64,000 nt of DNA from Planctomycetota bacterium (GTDB lineage: Bacteria; Planctomycetota; UBA1135; UBA2386), in assembly GCA_016794425.1 (NCBI GenBank), contig JAEUHR010000023.1:248001-312000 (forward strand). The letters are read 5' to 3'. Under the pieces are notes generated by a model that made no database searches, was not told where the DNA came from, and saw nothing but the letters and a program-made list of their open reading frames with translations. Positions 24,686 through 33,957 of the stretch are shown here, in pieces. Position numbers and translations under genes: made by a program. Every line of letters starts with the position of its first letter. Position 1 is the first letter of the stretch.

Positions 24686-26817
24686 GACGGCTTCCCGAGG
24701 CGATCGAGGAACGCGCGCTCGTGCTCCTGCAGCTGCCGCGGGAACAGCCGCCGCGAGGCGACCTCGCGCAGCAGCAGCGCGATCCACTGCTCGCGTTCGC
24801 GCAGCGTGCGATCGCGGTCGGCGAGCTCGTCGGCGAGTTGCTTGACGCTGGCCAGCAGCGCGCGCTCGTCGGCGGCCCCGGCGGTGCGCAGCGTCTGTGC
24901 GAACTTCTCGGCCTCCTGCTGCAGGAACTGCAGCCGGTTGCGCATGCCTTCGCGGTCGACGCCGCGCACGAAGCCGACGATGCGCGCCAGCTCGGCCGTG
25001 TGCTCGTGCACGGCGCGCAACTCGCGGTCGGCGGCCTGGTACTCGCGCTCGAGCGCGACGTGGCCCTGCTGCAGCGCCGCGAGGCGCCGTTCGGCGTCGA
25101 CCGCGCGCTGCTGCACGGCCTGCAGCTGCGCCGCCAGCGCCTGCTGGTCGCGCTGCGCCGCCTGCAGCCGCGATTCGTCCTGCTGCCGGGCCTGCTGCAG
25201 CGCGCGCAGCTGCTGCTCCAGACGCTTCGCCTCGTCGGCGTTCCGCTTCGCCTCGTCGGCGCTGCGCTTCGCCTCGTCGGCGCTGCGCTTCGCCTCGTCG
25301 GCGTTGCGCTGCGCGGCCAGCCGGGCCTCGCCGAGCTCGCGCTCGGCTTCCTGGCGCCGCTCCTGCACCCGCTTCAGCTCGGCCTGCGCCTCGCGCAGCC
25401 AGACCTGCACCTGCTCGAGCTGCTGCGCGACGCTCGCCCGCGCCCCCTCGGCGCGTTCGGCGCGGTCCGACTGCGCGTGCCGCTGGGCGTCGATCTCGCG
25501 CCGCTCCGCGCGCGTCTGCTCGAGCACGCGCGCGGTCGCGGTCGCGGCGCCGCGGCACAGCGTGATGTCGCGGCCGAGCGCTTCGAATGCCGCCGCTGCC
25601 GGCGTCACCAGCTGCGTCTCGGCGCGGTGCAGCGCCGCCTCCAGTTCGTCGCCCTGCAGCAGACCGGCGTCGATGCAGCTGCGCAGCAGCGCGATCCGGC
25701 TCGACTGCACCAGCACGCAGACCTGGTGCGCAGGCAGCGAGTGCTGCACGAGGCCGATGCTGATCCGGTCGAGCACCGCGCGCTGCGCGGCGGCGTCACC
25801 GGCCGGCAGCCGCGCCAGCACCGCGGCCACGAAGCCGGCCAGTTCGCCGGGCCCCAGCTGCCACAGCTCCGGCAGGTCGGCCAGCGCGCGCGCGACCTGG
25901 TCCGGTCGGTGCTGCGCCAGCACGAACAACCGCTCGCGGTCCGGCGCGGCCACGGCCTGCGCCGGATCGGCGACCAGCTCGAGCGCGGTCGTGCCGACCA
26001 CGTCGAAGTTGGCGCGCCGCGCGCGCAGCGTCCAGTCGAGCAGGCTCGTCGCGCCGAGCAGGCCTTCGTCGAACGCACCGACGCTCGCGAACGCCGCGCG
26101 CCGTACCACGAACGCCTCCGGCGCGGCCCACGGCACCGGGAACGGCGCCGGACCGGCGGGCTTCGGCACCGGCCGCGGCACGAGCCGCAGCAGCGTGTCG
26201 GCTTCGACGCAACCGACGGCTGTGGCCTCGCCGCGGGCGACGCTCGGCGCCAGCAGAGCGACGTTCGCCGCCGGCACGGCCGGCACCGCCGCAGCCGCGA
26301 CGCGGACGCCCGGACCGACGAACAGCACGGCTTCGGCCGAGGTGCCCGCGAGGCCGAGGTTCCAGCACTGCGCCGGCGTCGTCGCGTCGCGGTGCACGAG
26401 CAGCGTCACGCCGGCGTCGGCGAAGTCTGCCGGCACGTCGGCCGGCACCCCGACCCAGCAGACCGGCAGGTCGCCGCCGGCGGTGCGGTGCGCCGTGGCA
26501 GCAGCCAGCGACCCCTCACCCCAGAACACGATCGCCAGCGGCGCCGCCGCCGCGGACCGGTCCGGCGCCACACCGCCGCCGTGCGCGAGCCGCTGGCGCG
26601 TGTCGGCCAGCAGGCGTTCGAGTTCGCCGATCCGCGCGACGAGCCGCTCGCGGTCGCCGAGCTGGCGCCGCGCCTCGGCCAGTTCTTCGAGGAAGCCCAG
26701 CGACTGCTCGGTCAGGTCGCGCAGCTGGCGCTCGCGCTCGAACAGGTCGCGCTGCAGCCCGGACGGTTCGCCGCCGGCGGGTTCGTCGTTGCGCTTGCCT
26801 GTGCCCTTGCGGCTCAT
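24682..26817 (-). CDS. GT2-like glycosyltransferase remnant with long C-terminal coiled coil
   Basis: The 711-residue protein has three parts. A short N-terminal coiled coil (about 20-75) comes first. A Rossmann-like region (about 90-330) follows, resembling a family 2 glycosyltransferase: LAIVFWGEGSL, QCWNLGLAGTSAEAVLFVGP and FVVRRAAFASVGAFDEGLLG. Then comes a long coiled coil (about 415-690). In place of a DxD metal-binding motif it reads VGPGVRV, so catalysis is doubtful. The coiled coil includes four near-identical ADEAKR-type heptads encoded by a 21-bp tandem repeat. It could be a scaffold or chain-length ruler for the glycan enzymes, as coiled-coil proteins are in some O-antigen systems (inference). 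Confidence 0.6.
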   Translation of the reverse strand: MSRKGTGKRNDEPAGGEPSGLQRDLFERERQLRDLTEQSLGFLEELAEARRQLGDRERLVARIGELERLLADTRQRLAHGGGVAPDRSAAAAPLAIVFWGEGSLAAATAHRTAGGDLPVCWVGVPADVPADFADAGVTLLVHRDATTPAQCWNLGLAGTSAEAVLFVGPGVRVAAAAVPAVPAANVALLAPSVARGEATAVGCVEADTLLRLVPRPVPKPAGPAPFPVPWAAPEAFVVRRAAFASVGAFDEGLLGATSLLDWTLRARRANFDVVGTTALELVADPAQAVAAPDRERLFVLAQHRPDQVARALADLPELWQLGPGELAGFVAAVLARLPAGDAAAQRAVLDRISIGLVQHSLPAHQVCVLVQSSRIALLRSCIDAGLLQGDELEAALHRAETQLVTPAAAAFEALGRDITLCRGAATATARVLEQTRAERREIDAQRHAQSDRAERAEGARASVAQQLEQVQVWLREAQAELKRVQERRQEAERELGEARLAAQRNADEAKRSADEAKRSADEAKRNADEAKRLEQQLRALQQARQQDESRLQAAQRDQQALAAQLQAVQQRAVDAERRLAALQQGHVALEREYQAADRELRAVHEHTAELARIVGFVRGVDREGMRNRLQFLQQEAEKFAQTLRTAGAADERALLASVKQLADELADRDRTLREREQWIALLLREVASRRLFPRQLQEHERAFLDRLGKPS
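25223..25306 (-). repeat. Four tandem 21-bp repeats inside the coiled-coil gene
   Basis: Four head-to-tail copies of CGCTTCGCCTCGTCGGCG plus three variable bases run without interruption. Copies two and three are identical; copies one and four differ only in the last bases. Each encodes one heptad of the form RxADEAK on the minus strand, so copy-number change would lengthen the coiled coil by whole heptads in frame. Confidence 0.95.
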
Positions 26818-26833
26818 GCGACCGATGCGTGCG

Positions 26834-28297
26834 TCAGCCCTTGCGCCGGCGCTGCATGCCGTCGCGGATCTTCTCGATGCGGCGCTTCAGCGACCACCGC
26901 GGTCGCTTCGGCTGCGCCGGCGCGGCCGCCTGCGGCGGCGGCACCGGCGTCGGCGGCGGCACCGGCGGCGGCGGCGCCGGCCGTTGCCCGACCTCGCGCA
27001 GGTGCTCCTCGAGCTTCTGCGCGTGCATCTGCGCGGTGCGCAGCTGCGCCTCGGCGCCGTGGCAGCGCTGCTGCCATGCCGACAGCTCGCGTTCCAGGTC
27101 GTTAAACTTGTAGCGCGCGGCGATCGCGAGGCTCTCGCGCACCGTCGCGTCGAGCGGCTGGCGCGGGCTCGTGCGGTCGCGCGCGGTCGCGATCGCGCGT
27201 TCGTAGCTCGCGAACGTCAGCTCGGCCGTGCGCCGCCACGAGAACGTCTTCTCGCGCGCCGTGCCGCGTTCGATCAGCGCCTGCACCTCGGGCCCGCCGT
27301 CGAGCACCTTGCGCAACAGCTGTTCGAGCTGGCGGTCGTCGCCGGGCCGGTGCAGCCACGCGCCGTCGCCGCAGACCTCGGGGATCGACATCGCCGCGGC
27401 CGCCACCACCGGCGTGCGCAGCGCCATCGCCTCGATCGGCGGGATGCCGAACCCTTCTTCGAGCGACGGGTACGCCATCGCGCGGCAGCCCTGGATCAGG
27501 GCCTTGATGTCGTGGTCGTCGAGGCCCTGCACCCACTGCACGCGGTCGGCGATGCCGAGCTGCGCGATGATCTCGTCGCTGGTCTCGCCGGGGTTCTTCC
27601 AGATCTTCGTGCCGGCGATGCAGAGCCGCACCGACTTCGGCAGCCGCGCCAGCGCGCGCAGCAGCGTCGCGTGGTCCTTGTGCGGGTAGTCCTTGCCGAC
27701 CGCGAGCAGGAAGTCGCCGTCGAAGCCGATGCGGCGGCAGCGCTGCTTGACCTCGGCCGCGGGCAGCGGCGCGTGGAAGTCCGGATCGACCGCCAGCGGC
27801 GCCACGTCGGCGATCGACGGATCGCCGCCGAGGTCGCGTTCGATCTCGCCCTTGACCGACTCGCTGTGCACCAGCAGCCGGTCGCTGTTGCGGATCAGCC
27901 GCTTGATGAAGCCGTTGTACCAGTCCCAGTGCTCGCGGTCGGGGAAGTACTCCGGGTGCCGGTTCAGGATCGCGTCGTGCACCTCGACCACCGACGCGGG
28001 CGCCAGCAGCGGCAGGAACAGGTCGCGCGGCGTCGTGTCCGGAAACCACGTCATGTGGTAGACGTCCGGCCGCTGGGCCGGATCGGTCAGCACCTTGACG
28101 ATGTCCTCGGTGGTCCACACCTCGCAGCGCTCGACGTTCGCGGGCAGCGGCTTGGCGGGGTTGGTGTGCTTGATCACGACCACGCGCAACCTCTTGACCT
28201 TCGGCAGGTTGGCGAGTTCGCGCAGCACGTTCAGCTGAACGCGTTCGAGGCCCGACAGCGGGCGGTTCAGCATGCGGGCGTCGAACAGGATGTCCAT
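26834..28297 (-). CDS. Family 4 glycosyltransferase with Pro-rich basic tail
   Basis: The 487-residue protein begins MDILFDARMLNRPLSGLERV, a typical GT4 start for mannosyl- or rhamnosyltransferases. It contains the nucleotide-sugar site LLAVGKDYPHKDHATLLRAL and YPSLEEGFGIPPIEAMALRT, with the EEGFGIPxxE motif. After about residue 400 there is a coiled coil and then a proline-rich stretch (APPPPVPPPTPVPPP) ending in a basic tail, KRRIEKIRDGMQRRRKG. The tail might bind membrane or partner proteins (inference). The ATG at 28297 is 33 bases after a TAGGAT hexamer (28331-28336 on the minus strand). The stop is 16 bases before the next gene, so cotranscription is likely. Confidence 0.85.
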   Translation of the reverse strand: MDILFDARMLNRPLSGLERVQLNVLRELANLPKVKRLRVVVIKHTNPAKPLPANVERCEVWTTEDIVKVLTDPAQRPDVYHMTWFPDTTPRDLFLPLLAPASVVEVHDAILNRHPEYFPDREHWDWYNGFIKRLIRNSDRLLVHSESVKGEIERDLGGDPSIADVAPLAVDPDFHAPLPAAEVKQRCRRIGFDGDFLLAVGKDYPHKDHATLLRALARLPKSVRLCIAGTKIWKNPGETSDEIIAQLGIADRVQWVQGLDDHDIKALIQGCRAMAYPSLEEGFGIPPIEAMALRTPVVAAAAMSIPEVCGDGAWLHRPGDDRQLEQLLRKVLDGGPEVQALIERGTAREKTFSWRRTAELTFASYERAIATARDRTSPRQPLDATVRESLAIAARYKFNDLERELSAWQQRCHGAEAQLRTAQMHAQKLEEHLREVGQRPAPPPPVPPPTPVPPPQAAAPAQPKRPRWSLKRRIEKIRDGMQRRRKG

Positions 28298-28405
28298 GAC
28301 GGGCGGCCCGGGCAGGTGGCGGGCGGTCGGATCCTATCGACGCGCCGGCACGGAGTCATGGAACCGAAGCCGCGGCCCGTGGATCCGACGGCACCGGAGC
28401 TGCGG

Positions 28406-29956
28406 CTACACGAAGCCGGCGGCGAACAGGCGGGCGCCGAGTTCGCGGCGGTCGTCGCCCTTCATCGCCGGCGGCAGCACGTGGTTGACGGTCAGTTCGA
28501 CGTCGAGCAGCCGGTCGCCGGGCACGTGCGGCGGCAGCTCGAACCGGAACGTGCGCGGCCCGTGGCCGAGCAGCGCGGTGCCGACGACGCTGCCGGCGAC
28601 GCGCGCGACCAGCGTGACGGTCTGTTCGGGCAACGGCGACGCGGCAGTCACGCGCAGCGTGCGCTGCGCCGCGCGCGGCCGCAGGTGCAGCGTGCCGCGC
28701 TGCATCATCCAGCGGAACGCCCCCTCGGGCGGCCGTTCGACGTCGTGGAAGCCGGCGTCGAGGCCACGTTCGTCCTCGCCCATGCGCACGTCGCCCGGAT
28801 CGAGCTCGCGGTCGGCGACCACACGTTCGAGGATCTGCAGCGTCTCGCGCGCGGCACGGTCCCAGCTGAACGTCGCCGCCTGCGCGAGGCCCTGCTGCCG
28901 CAGCCGCTGCCGCAACGCATCGTCCTCGAGCACCTGTTGCAGCACGCGCGACAGTGCTGCGGTGTCCTTCGGATCGTCGACGTAGGCGACCGCGTCGCCG
29001 CCGACCTCGGGCAGCGACGCGACGCGGCTCGTGACCACCGGCGCGCCGCAGCTCATCGCCTCGATCACGGGCAGGCCGAAGCCCTCGTAGAGCGTCGGAT
29101 AGCAGAACAGAGCGCAGGTGTTGTAGAGCGCGACCAGCTCTTCGTCGGTGACGAAGCCGAGCAGGTGCACCTTGTCGGCGAGACCGTGGCGCGCCACCGC
29201 TTCGTGCACGGCCGAGTTCTTCCAGCCCGACCCGCCGGCGATCGCGAGCCGCGCCGGATGGCGGCTCCTCGCCTGCAGCGCCGCGTAGGCTTCGACCAGC
29301 GTCGCGAGGTTCTTGCGCGGTTCGACCGAGCCGACGTAGAGCACGAACGGCGCACCGCCGAGCTGCGCCTGGAAGCGCGCCGGCACCGCGGCGCCGGGCA
29401 ACTGGCGGCACATCGGATCGGCGGCCTCGTGCACGACGTCGATGTGGTCGGCCGGCACGCCCATCGCGCGCACCAGTTCCTGCTTGCTGAAGTGCGACAC
29501 GGTGACGAAACGGTGCGCGAGCCGCACCGAGCGCTCGAACTGCTGTTCGCAGTAGACGCGGTTGGCCTCGGTCGAGAACTCCGGGTGCACGCGGAACGAC
29601 ACGTCGTGCCAGACGCAGACCAGCCGCGGCAGCCAGCGGTCCGGCGCGTTGTGGAACGGGCTGAAGTAGACGTCCGGCGGCGGGCCGAGCAGGCGCTGGC
29701 GGCCGGCGCGGTCGCTCTGCTGCCAGCGGCGGTCGAGCCAGCGCTGCGGCCAGCGGCCGCAGACGCGGCGGAAGTTGGCGGCCTTCGGCAGCACCGACTC
29801 GCGGTGGTTCGGCGGCAGCGAGTGCCACGTGATCGGGTACAGCAGGTACTCGTTGTGCCGGTCGACGCGCGCCAGCGCCTCCACCAACGACCGCGTGTAC
29901 GACGGCAGGCCCGTCTTGCTGTCCGCGGTCATGGAGACGTCGATGCCGATCCGCAT
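28406..29956 (-). CDS. Family 4 glycosyltransferase with C-terminal beta-sandwich
   Basis: The 516-residue product starts MRIGIDVSMTADSKTGLPSY and has the full GT4 set: VWHDVSFRVHPEF, RFVTVSHFSKQELVRAMGVP, FVLYVGSVEPRKNLATLVEA and YPTLYEGFGLPVIEAMSCGA. These are the motifs of mannosyltransferases of the WbaZ/MtfB type. From about residue 395 there is an additional beta-sandwich domain (FRWMMQRGTLHLRPRAAQRT ... GDDRRELGARLFAAGF). The divergent GT2 at 30038 ends in a similar domain. The two genes are divergent across 81 bases, with candidate -10 boxes TCTGAT (29964-29969, minus) and CAGAAT (30024-30029, plus). Confidence 0.87.
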   Translation of the reverse strand: MRIGIDVSMTADSKTGLPSYTRSLVEALARVDRHNEYLLYPITWHSLPPNHRESVLPKAANFRRVCGRWPQRWLDRRWQQSDRAGRQRLLGPPPDVYFSPFHNAPDRWLPRLVCVWHDVSFRVHPEFSTEANRVYCEQQFERSVRLAHRFVTVSHFSKQELVRAMGVPADHIDVVHEAADPMCRQLPGAAVPARFQAQLGGAPFVLYVGSVEPRKNLATLVEAYAALQARSRHPARLAIAGGSGWKNSAVHEAVARHGLADKVHLLGFVTDEELVALYNTCALFCYPTLYEGFGLPVIEAMSCGAPVVTSRVASLPEVGGDAVAYVDDPKDTAALSRVLQQVLEDDALRQRLRQQGLAQAATFSWDRAARETLQILERVVADRELDPGDVRMGEDERGLDAGFHDVERPPEGAFRWMMQRGTLHLRPRAAQRTLRVTAASPLPEQTVTLVARVAGSVVGTALLGHGPRTFRFELPPHVPGDRLLDVELTVNHVLPPAMKGDDRRELGARLFAAGFV

Positions 29957-30037
29957 CGGCGGGATCAGACGCGACGCCGCAGCCGTGCGCAACGCCGCGC
30001 TCGCGCGCGGCGCGCGGCGCCGGCAGAATCGCGCGCG

Positions 30038-31891
30038 ATGCCGCCGCTCGCCCTCGTCGTCTGTCCCCTGCCGCGCGATCGCGCCGCCGCGCGGTGCACG
30101 CAGACGCTGCTCGCGGGCCTCGCCGCCGACGACGTCGTGCTGTTCTGCCCGGAGCCGTACCAGGCGCCGGCCGCGTGGAGCCGTTCGCACCGGCTGTTGC
30201 CGCTCGCCGACCTCGCGCACGAACGCGCGCGCGGCGCGGTGTCGGCGCCGGTGTTCCTGGTCGACGGCGGCCCCGGTGAAGCGCGGCTGCGGCGGCTCGC
30301 GGCGAGCGTGCCCGGCGTGTTCGTCGAAGCGGCCACGAACCCGACCGCGGCGGCGCTGCGCCAGGCCGCCGCCGCGGTGACCGCGCTGCCGACCGCGCGC
30401 GACCCGGCGACCGCGCCGTCGGTCGAGGCGATGGTGCTCGCCTACAAGAGCAAACACTACGTGTCGCCGTGCCTGCAGTCGCTGCTCGAGCAGGACTGGC
30501 CCAACCTGACCATCACGGTGCTCGACAATGCGTCCGGCGACGGCACCGCGGACTTCGTGCGGCGCACGTTCCCGGGCATCGACGTGCACGAATCGCCGAC
30601 CAACCTCGGTTTCGCGGCCGGTCACAACGTGCTGTTCGAGCGGTCGCGCGCCGACTTCGTCGTGCTGCTGAACCACGACGCGGTCGCGCGGCGCGACATG
30701 ATCTCGGAGCTGGTCGCGGCCGCCGAGTCGCTGCCGCAGGGCGCGGCGTTCGGCGCCAAGATGCTGATGCGGCGCTGCCCGACGATCCTGAACAGCACCG
30801 GCATCGTGATGGGCGAAGGCGGCTTCGCGGCCGACCGCGACATCGGCCGGCCCGACCTCGATCCGCGCTGCGAACCCGAACGCGTGTTCGCGGCCTGCGG
30901 CGGCGCGCTGCTGCTGCGCGGTTCGGCGCTGCGCGCGCTCGGCGGCTTCGATCCGACGTTCTTCATGTACGTCGAGGACGTCGACTGGTGCTGGCGCGCG
31001 CGGCTCGCCGGCCACGAGGTCTACTACGTGCCGAGCGCCACGGCGGTGCACGACTGGCACGGCGACATGGCCGCCGAAGGCAAGCCGAACGTGACCGAGG
31101 CCGAGGAAGTGGTCGCCGAACGCGAAGGCCGCCGCCGCGCGATGGTCGAGCGCAACCGGCTGCAGGCGGTGTTCAAGCACTACGAACGCGCGCGGCTGCG
31201 CCGGATCTGGCGCGGCATCCGCGACCACGACCGCGGCCGGCAGGAAGCGCTGGCGAACCACGTGCGCAGCGGCGGCGGGCCGATGGCGGCGCGCGTGCTC
31301 GAAGCGGTGCAATCCGCGCACCGCTGGTGCCGGCGCCACGCGCTGTCGCTGCGCTGGCGGCGCTGGCAGACGCAGCGGCTGCGCCAGGTCGCCGACGCGA
31401 GCTACGTCGATCTGATCGTGCCGGGCTTCGCCGAGCCGACGGGGGTCGGCGACCTGCACGCGATCGTCGACCGCTTCTGCGCCAGGCCGCGCGCAGAACT
31501 GGCGCTCGGCAGCGACGACGCCGGCAGCCTCGGCCCGGGCTGGCACCACGCCGAGCCGGGTGCGCACGGCTTCGCCGGCCTGCGCTGGACGATGGCCGAG
31601 TGCTGGTTCTACCTGTGCCGACCGACGGCGTGGCGCACGGTCGTGCTGGTGCTGGTGCCGCAACCGCTCGACACCTGGGCCGAGCTGTGGGTCGACGGCG
31701 TCTGCGTCGGCCGCCAGGACGTGCCGAAGGACCGGCCGAACGAACTGCGCTTCTCGCTGCCGCAGCCGGCGCCGGCCGGCGGGGTCGTCGAGTGCCGCCT
31801 GCTCGGCGGCGCGTTCGTGCCCAAGCAGCGCGGCATGGGCGACGACACGCGCGAGCTCGGGCTGCACGTGGCGGCGATCCGGGCGGAGTAG
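30038..31891 (+). CDS. Family 2 glycosyltransferase with C-terminal beta-sandwich
   Basis: The 617-residue protein has an N-terminal region of about 125 residues without clear homology, then a GT2 domain: VEAMVLAYKSKHYVSPCLQS, VLDNASGDGTADFVRR, NLGFAAGHNVLFERSRADFV and VLLNHDAVARRDM (DxD-like position). ACGGALLLRGSALRALGGFD and YVEDVDWCWRARLAGHEV follow. That pattern is the rhamnosyl/galactofuranosyl-transferase subgroup (GlfT/RfbF-like). The last 120 residues form a beta-sandwich ending GMGDDTRELGLHVAAIRAE, related to the tail of the GT4 protein at 28406-29956. Two hairpins separate its stop from the converging gene. Confidence 0.87.
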   Translation: MPPLALVVCPLPRDRAAARCTQTLLAGLAADDVVLFCPEPYQAPAAWSRSHRLLPLADLAHERARGAVSAPVFLVDGGPGEARLRRLAASVPGVFVEAATNPTAAALRQAAAAVTALPTARDPATAPSVEAMVLAYKSKHYVSPCLQSLLEQDWPNLTITVLDNASGDGTADFVRRTFPGIDVHESPTNLGFAAGHNVLFERSRADFVVLLNHDAVARRDMISELVAAAESLPQGAAFGAKMLMRRCPTILNSTGIVMGEGGFAADRDIGRPDLDPRCEPERVFAACGGALLLRGSALRALGGFDPTFFMYVEDVDWCWRARLAGHEVYYVPSATAVHDWHGDMAAEGKPNVTEAEEVVAEREGRRRAMVERNRLQAVFKHYERARLRRIWRGIRDHDRGRQEALANHVRSGGGPMAARVLEAVQSAHRWCRRHALSLRWRRWQTQRLRQVADASYVDLIVPGFAEPTGVGDLHAIVDRFCARPRAELALGSDDAGSLGPGWHHAEPGAHGFAGLRWTMAECWFYLCRPTAWRTVVLVLVPQPLDTWAELWVDGVCVGRQDVPKDRPNELRFSLPQPAPAGGVVECRLLGGAFVPKQRGMGDDTRELGLHVAAIRAE

Positions 31892-31917
31892 CGGCCGTTC
31901 CGGCACCGGCAACGAAC

Positions 31918-31949
31918 GCGGGCCCGCGGGTCGACGACCCCGGGCCCGC
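31918..31949. terminator. Bidirectional terminator hairpin 1
   Basis: A stem of nine GC pairs (GCGGGCCCG / CGGGCCCGC) continues, after a one-base bulge, into GGGT/ACCC. It lies 26 bases after the stop at 31891, between converging genes. There is no T-run, as for other hairpins in this GC-rich genome. Confidence 0.55.
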
Positions 31950-31953
31950 AGCC

Positions 31954-31973
31954 GTCGGTGCCCGCGCACCGAC
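31954..31973. terminator. Bidirectional terminator hairpin 2
   Basis: A perfect 8-bp stem (GTCGGTGC / GCACCGAC) with a CCGC tetraloop sits 13 bases from the stop of the left-reading gene at 31987. Together with hairpin 1 it separates the two converging genes. Confidence 0.55.
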
Positions 31974-31986
31974 CCGACTCACCGGC

Positions 31987-33924
31987 TCAGAACGTCTGCG
32001 TGTAGGTCGCGACGCCGTTGCTGAGCAGGAAGCCGCCCGCCTCGCCGTTCACGAGCGGGAACGCCGTGTTGAACAGCGACACGGCCTGCGCGCCGATCAC
32101 GTTGCCCGGCGCGAACACGACGTTGTTGAACACCAGCGACCAGGTCGCCGTCGGCGCCAGCGTCAGCTGGCCGCCGAGGTCGACGTCCAGCGTGGCGACG
32201 TAGGCGTTGCAGCCCGGCACGGTCGTCAGCAGACCGGTCAGCGGGAAGCCGCCCGGCAGCGGCGCGACCGACAGGAACAGCGTCGAGATGTAGACGCCGC
32301 TGCCCGGCACGAACTCGGGCAGGTTCGCCGCCGTGAACGTGACGTTGGTGCTCGGGTTGATCACCGGCGCCGGCGCCGCCGCCAGCGTCATCGCCGTCAG
32401 GCTCTGCTGCGGCGACATCACCGCCGCGCTCAGCGCCGCCAGCGACTGCGACACCGGCGTCACGATGCCGGTGCCGGCCAGCGTGCAGCCGACCAGCACG
32501 TCGCCGGTCGACGTCGACACCGTCATCGCCGGCCACAGCATCGTCACGTCACCGGTGGCCATGTTGATCTGCCACTGGTAGGTGCTCGGCGCCACGGTCG
32601 GCGGCGTGCCGGTGGCCTCGACACCCTCGGCCGTGACGTAGAGCACGCCACCGACCTCTTCGCGCTTGAACTTGCCGCTGCCGGCTTCGGTCGGGCTCTG
32701 GCTGAGCCAGGTGTAGAACGCGAGGCCGGTCGCAGCCACCGTGTCGAGCAGCGCCGGCGTCGTGTCCGTGCCCTGGTTGCCGGTCGCGGCCGCGGTCAGG
32801 ATGCCCTCCGAGGAGAGCGTCCAGGTCGCCGCGACACCGCCCGGAACCGGGATCGGCGCCGACGGCGAGAACGACTCCACGCCGGTGCTGAGGTTCGCGG
32901 TGATCGTGGCACCGACCGACGGCGCCAGGTAGAGCGCCGCCGCGGTGCCGGGCAGCCAGTTCACGACGTAGCCGGTCGGCGTCCGCGTGAACTGCAGCGC
33001 GTTGCCGTCCAGCGCCGCCTTGGCCGACGCGTGGTCGGCGAACAGCTGGAACACGTCGTCGGTGTCGGCACCGATGAACGCGTGGCAGCCGCTGCCGTAG
33101 GCGAAGTTCGCGGCCGGCTCGATCCCGCCGCAAGTCTGGATGGCGACGTAGCCGCCGATGCCGTTCGGGCTGATCTGCAGCGTCTTGTCGTTCAGGTCGA
33201 ACGCGCCGGTGGTCGCGAAGCTCTCGTACAGCAGACCCTCGGTGCCGCTGTTGGCGATGCCGCCGGGCGCCGTCAGGTTGCGCGACGGCGAGCTGGCCGA
33301 ACCGACCGCGTTGCCGATCGAGATGCCGACGAAGCGCGTCGCCGACATCACCGGGAACGTGTTGCCGTACTCGAACACCACCACGCCGGACGCCAGCAGC
33401 GTGCAGGCGAAACTGAAGCGGTCGGTCGTGTTCGCGAAGCGGGTCATGTCGGTCCAGCTGACCTTGACCTGACCCGGCGTCACCTGGCAGGTGATCGCCC
33501 ACGCCGCGCCGGCCACCACCGAAGCCTCGTGGTCGCCACCGAGCGGGAAGATGCGCGGCGAGCCGCCGGCCGGGCCACGCGCTTCGTCGAGCGTGTTGAC
33601 GCCGAACAGCGCGCCGCCGGCCGGCTGGGTGAGCGCCGCGGTCGAATCGGTCAGGTAGACCTCACCGTTGGTGTTGATCCACATGCGGTCCAGGGTGCCG
33701 ACGGCACCGGGCATCGGGAATCCACCGGGCCCGAACGCGGGCGTGATGTCGATCGGCGTCGGCGTCAGGCCTTCGTCGTCGACCGGATTGGTCGCAGCGA
33801 AACCGTTGGTCGACGACCAGGAGGCGAGCGTGATCGGACCGACAGCGGGAGTCGTGTAGCACTGGGCGTGCGCGGCCGCGGCGAGCAGCGACGCGGCAGC
33901 GAAGATCGTGGAGGTGCGGAGCAT
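31987..33924 (-). CDS. Large secreted protein of unknown function
   Basis: The 645-residue product has a signal peptide (MLRTSTIFAAASLLAAAAHA) and a Thr/Ala/Gly-rich beta-structured mature chain of low complexity. The first 250 residues (QCYTTPAVGPITLASWSSTN, WINTNGEVYLTDSTA, VKVSWTDMTRFANTTDRFSF, FVGISIGNAVGSASSPSRN) resemble the nidogen-like or lectin-like beta domains of planctomycete exoproteins. No catalytic motif is visible. The ATG at 33924 starts the signal peptide. The region upstream (33925-34179, 255 bases) contains a hairpin at 33958-33978 and a -10-like TAGGGT at 34004-34009, and otherwise nothing I recognise. Confidence 0.7.
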   Translation of the reverse strand: MLRTSTIFAAASLLAAAAHAQCYTTPAVGPITLASWSSTNGFAATNPVDDEGLTPTPIDITPAFGPGGFPMPGAVGTLDRMWINTNGEVYLTDSTAALTQPAGGALFGVNTLDEARGPAGGSPRIFPLGGDHEASVVAGAAWAITCQVTPGQVKVSWTDMTRFANTTDRFSFACTLLASGVVVFEYGNTFPVMSATRFVGISIGNAVGSASSPSRNLTAPGGIANSGTEGLLYESFATTGAFDLNDKTLQISPNGIGGYVAIQTCGGIEPAANFAYGSGCHAFIGADTDDVFQLFADHASAKAALDGNALQFTRTPTGYVVNWLPGTAAALYLAPSVGATITANLSTGVESFSPSAPIPVPGGVAATWTLSSEGILTAAATGNQGTDTTPALLDTVAATGLAFYTWLSQSPTEAGSGKFKREEVGGVLYVTAEGVEATGTPPTVAPSTYQWQINMATGDVTMLWPAMTVSTSTGDVLVGCTLAGTGIVTPVSQSLAALSAAVMSPQQSLTAMTLAAAPAPVINPSTNVTFTAANLPEFVPGSGVYISTLFLSVAPLPGGFPLTGLLTTVPGCNAYVATLDVDLGGQLTLAPTATWSLVFNNVVFAPGNVIGAQAVSLFNTAFPLVNGEAGGFLLSNGVATYTQTF

Positions 33925-33957
33925 GAGCAGGGAAAACACGTGGGGTTGGGACCCGAG

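Noticed and set aside
25223..25306. Direct repeats as a possible CRISPR array
   Set aside because: The 21-bp units are contiguous without spacers and encode coiled-coil heptads in frame.
23441..30037. A very long open frame on the plus strand that runs into the GT2 gene at 30038
   Set aside because: It is antisense to four or five clear glycosyltransferase genes, and its product is Arg/Gln-rich without any domain. It is open only because GC-rich codon use removes stops. Only the part from 30038 is real.
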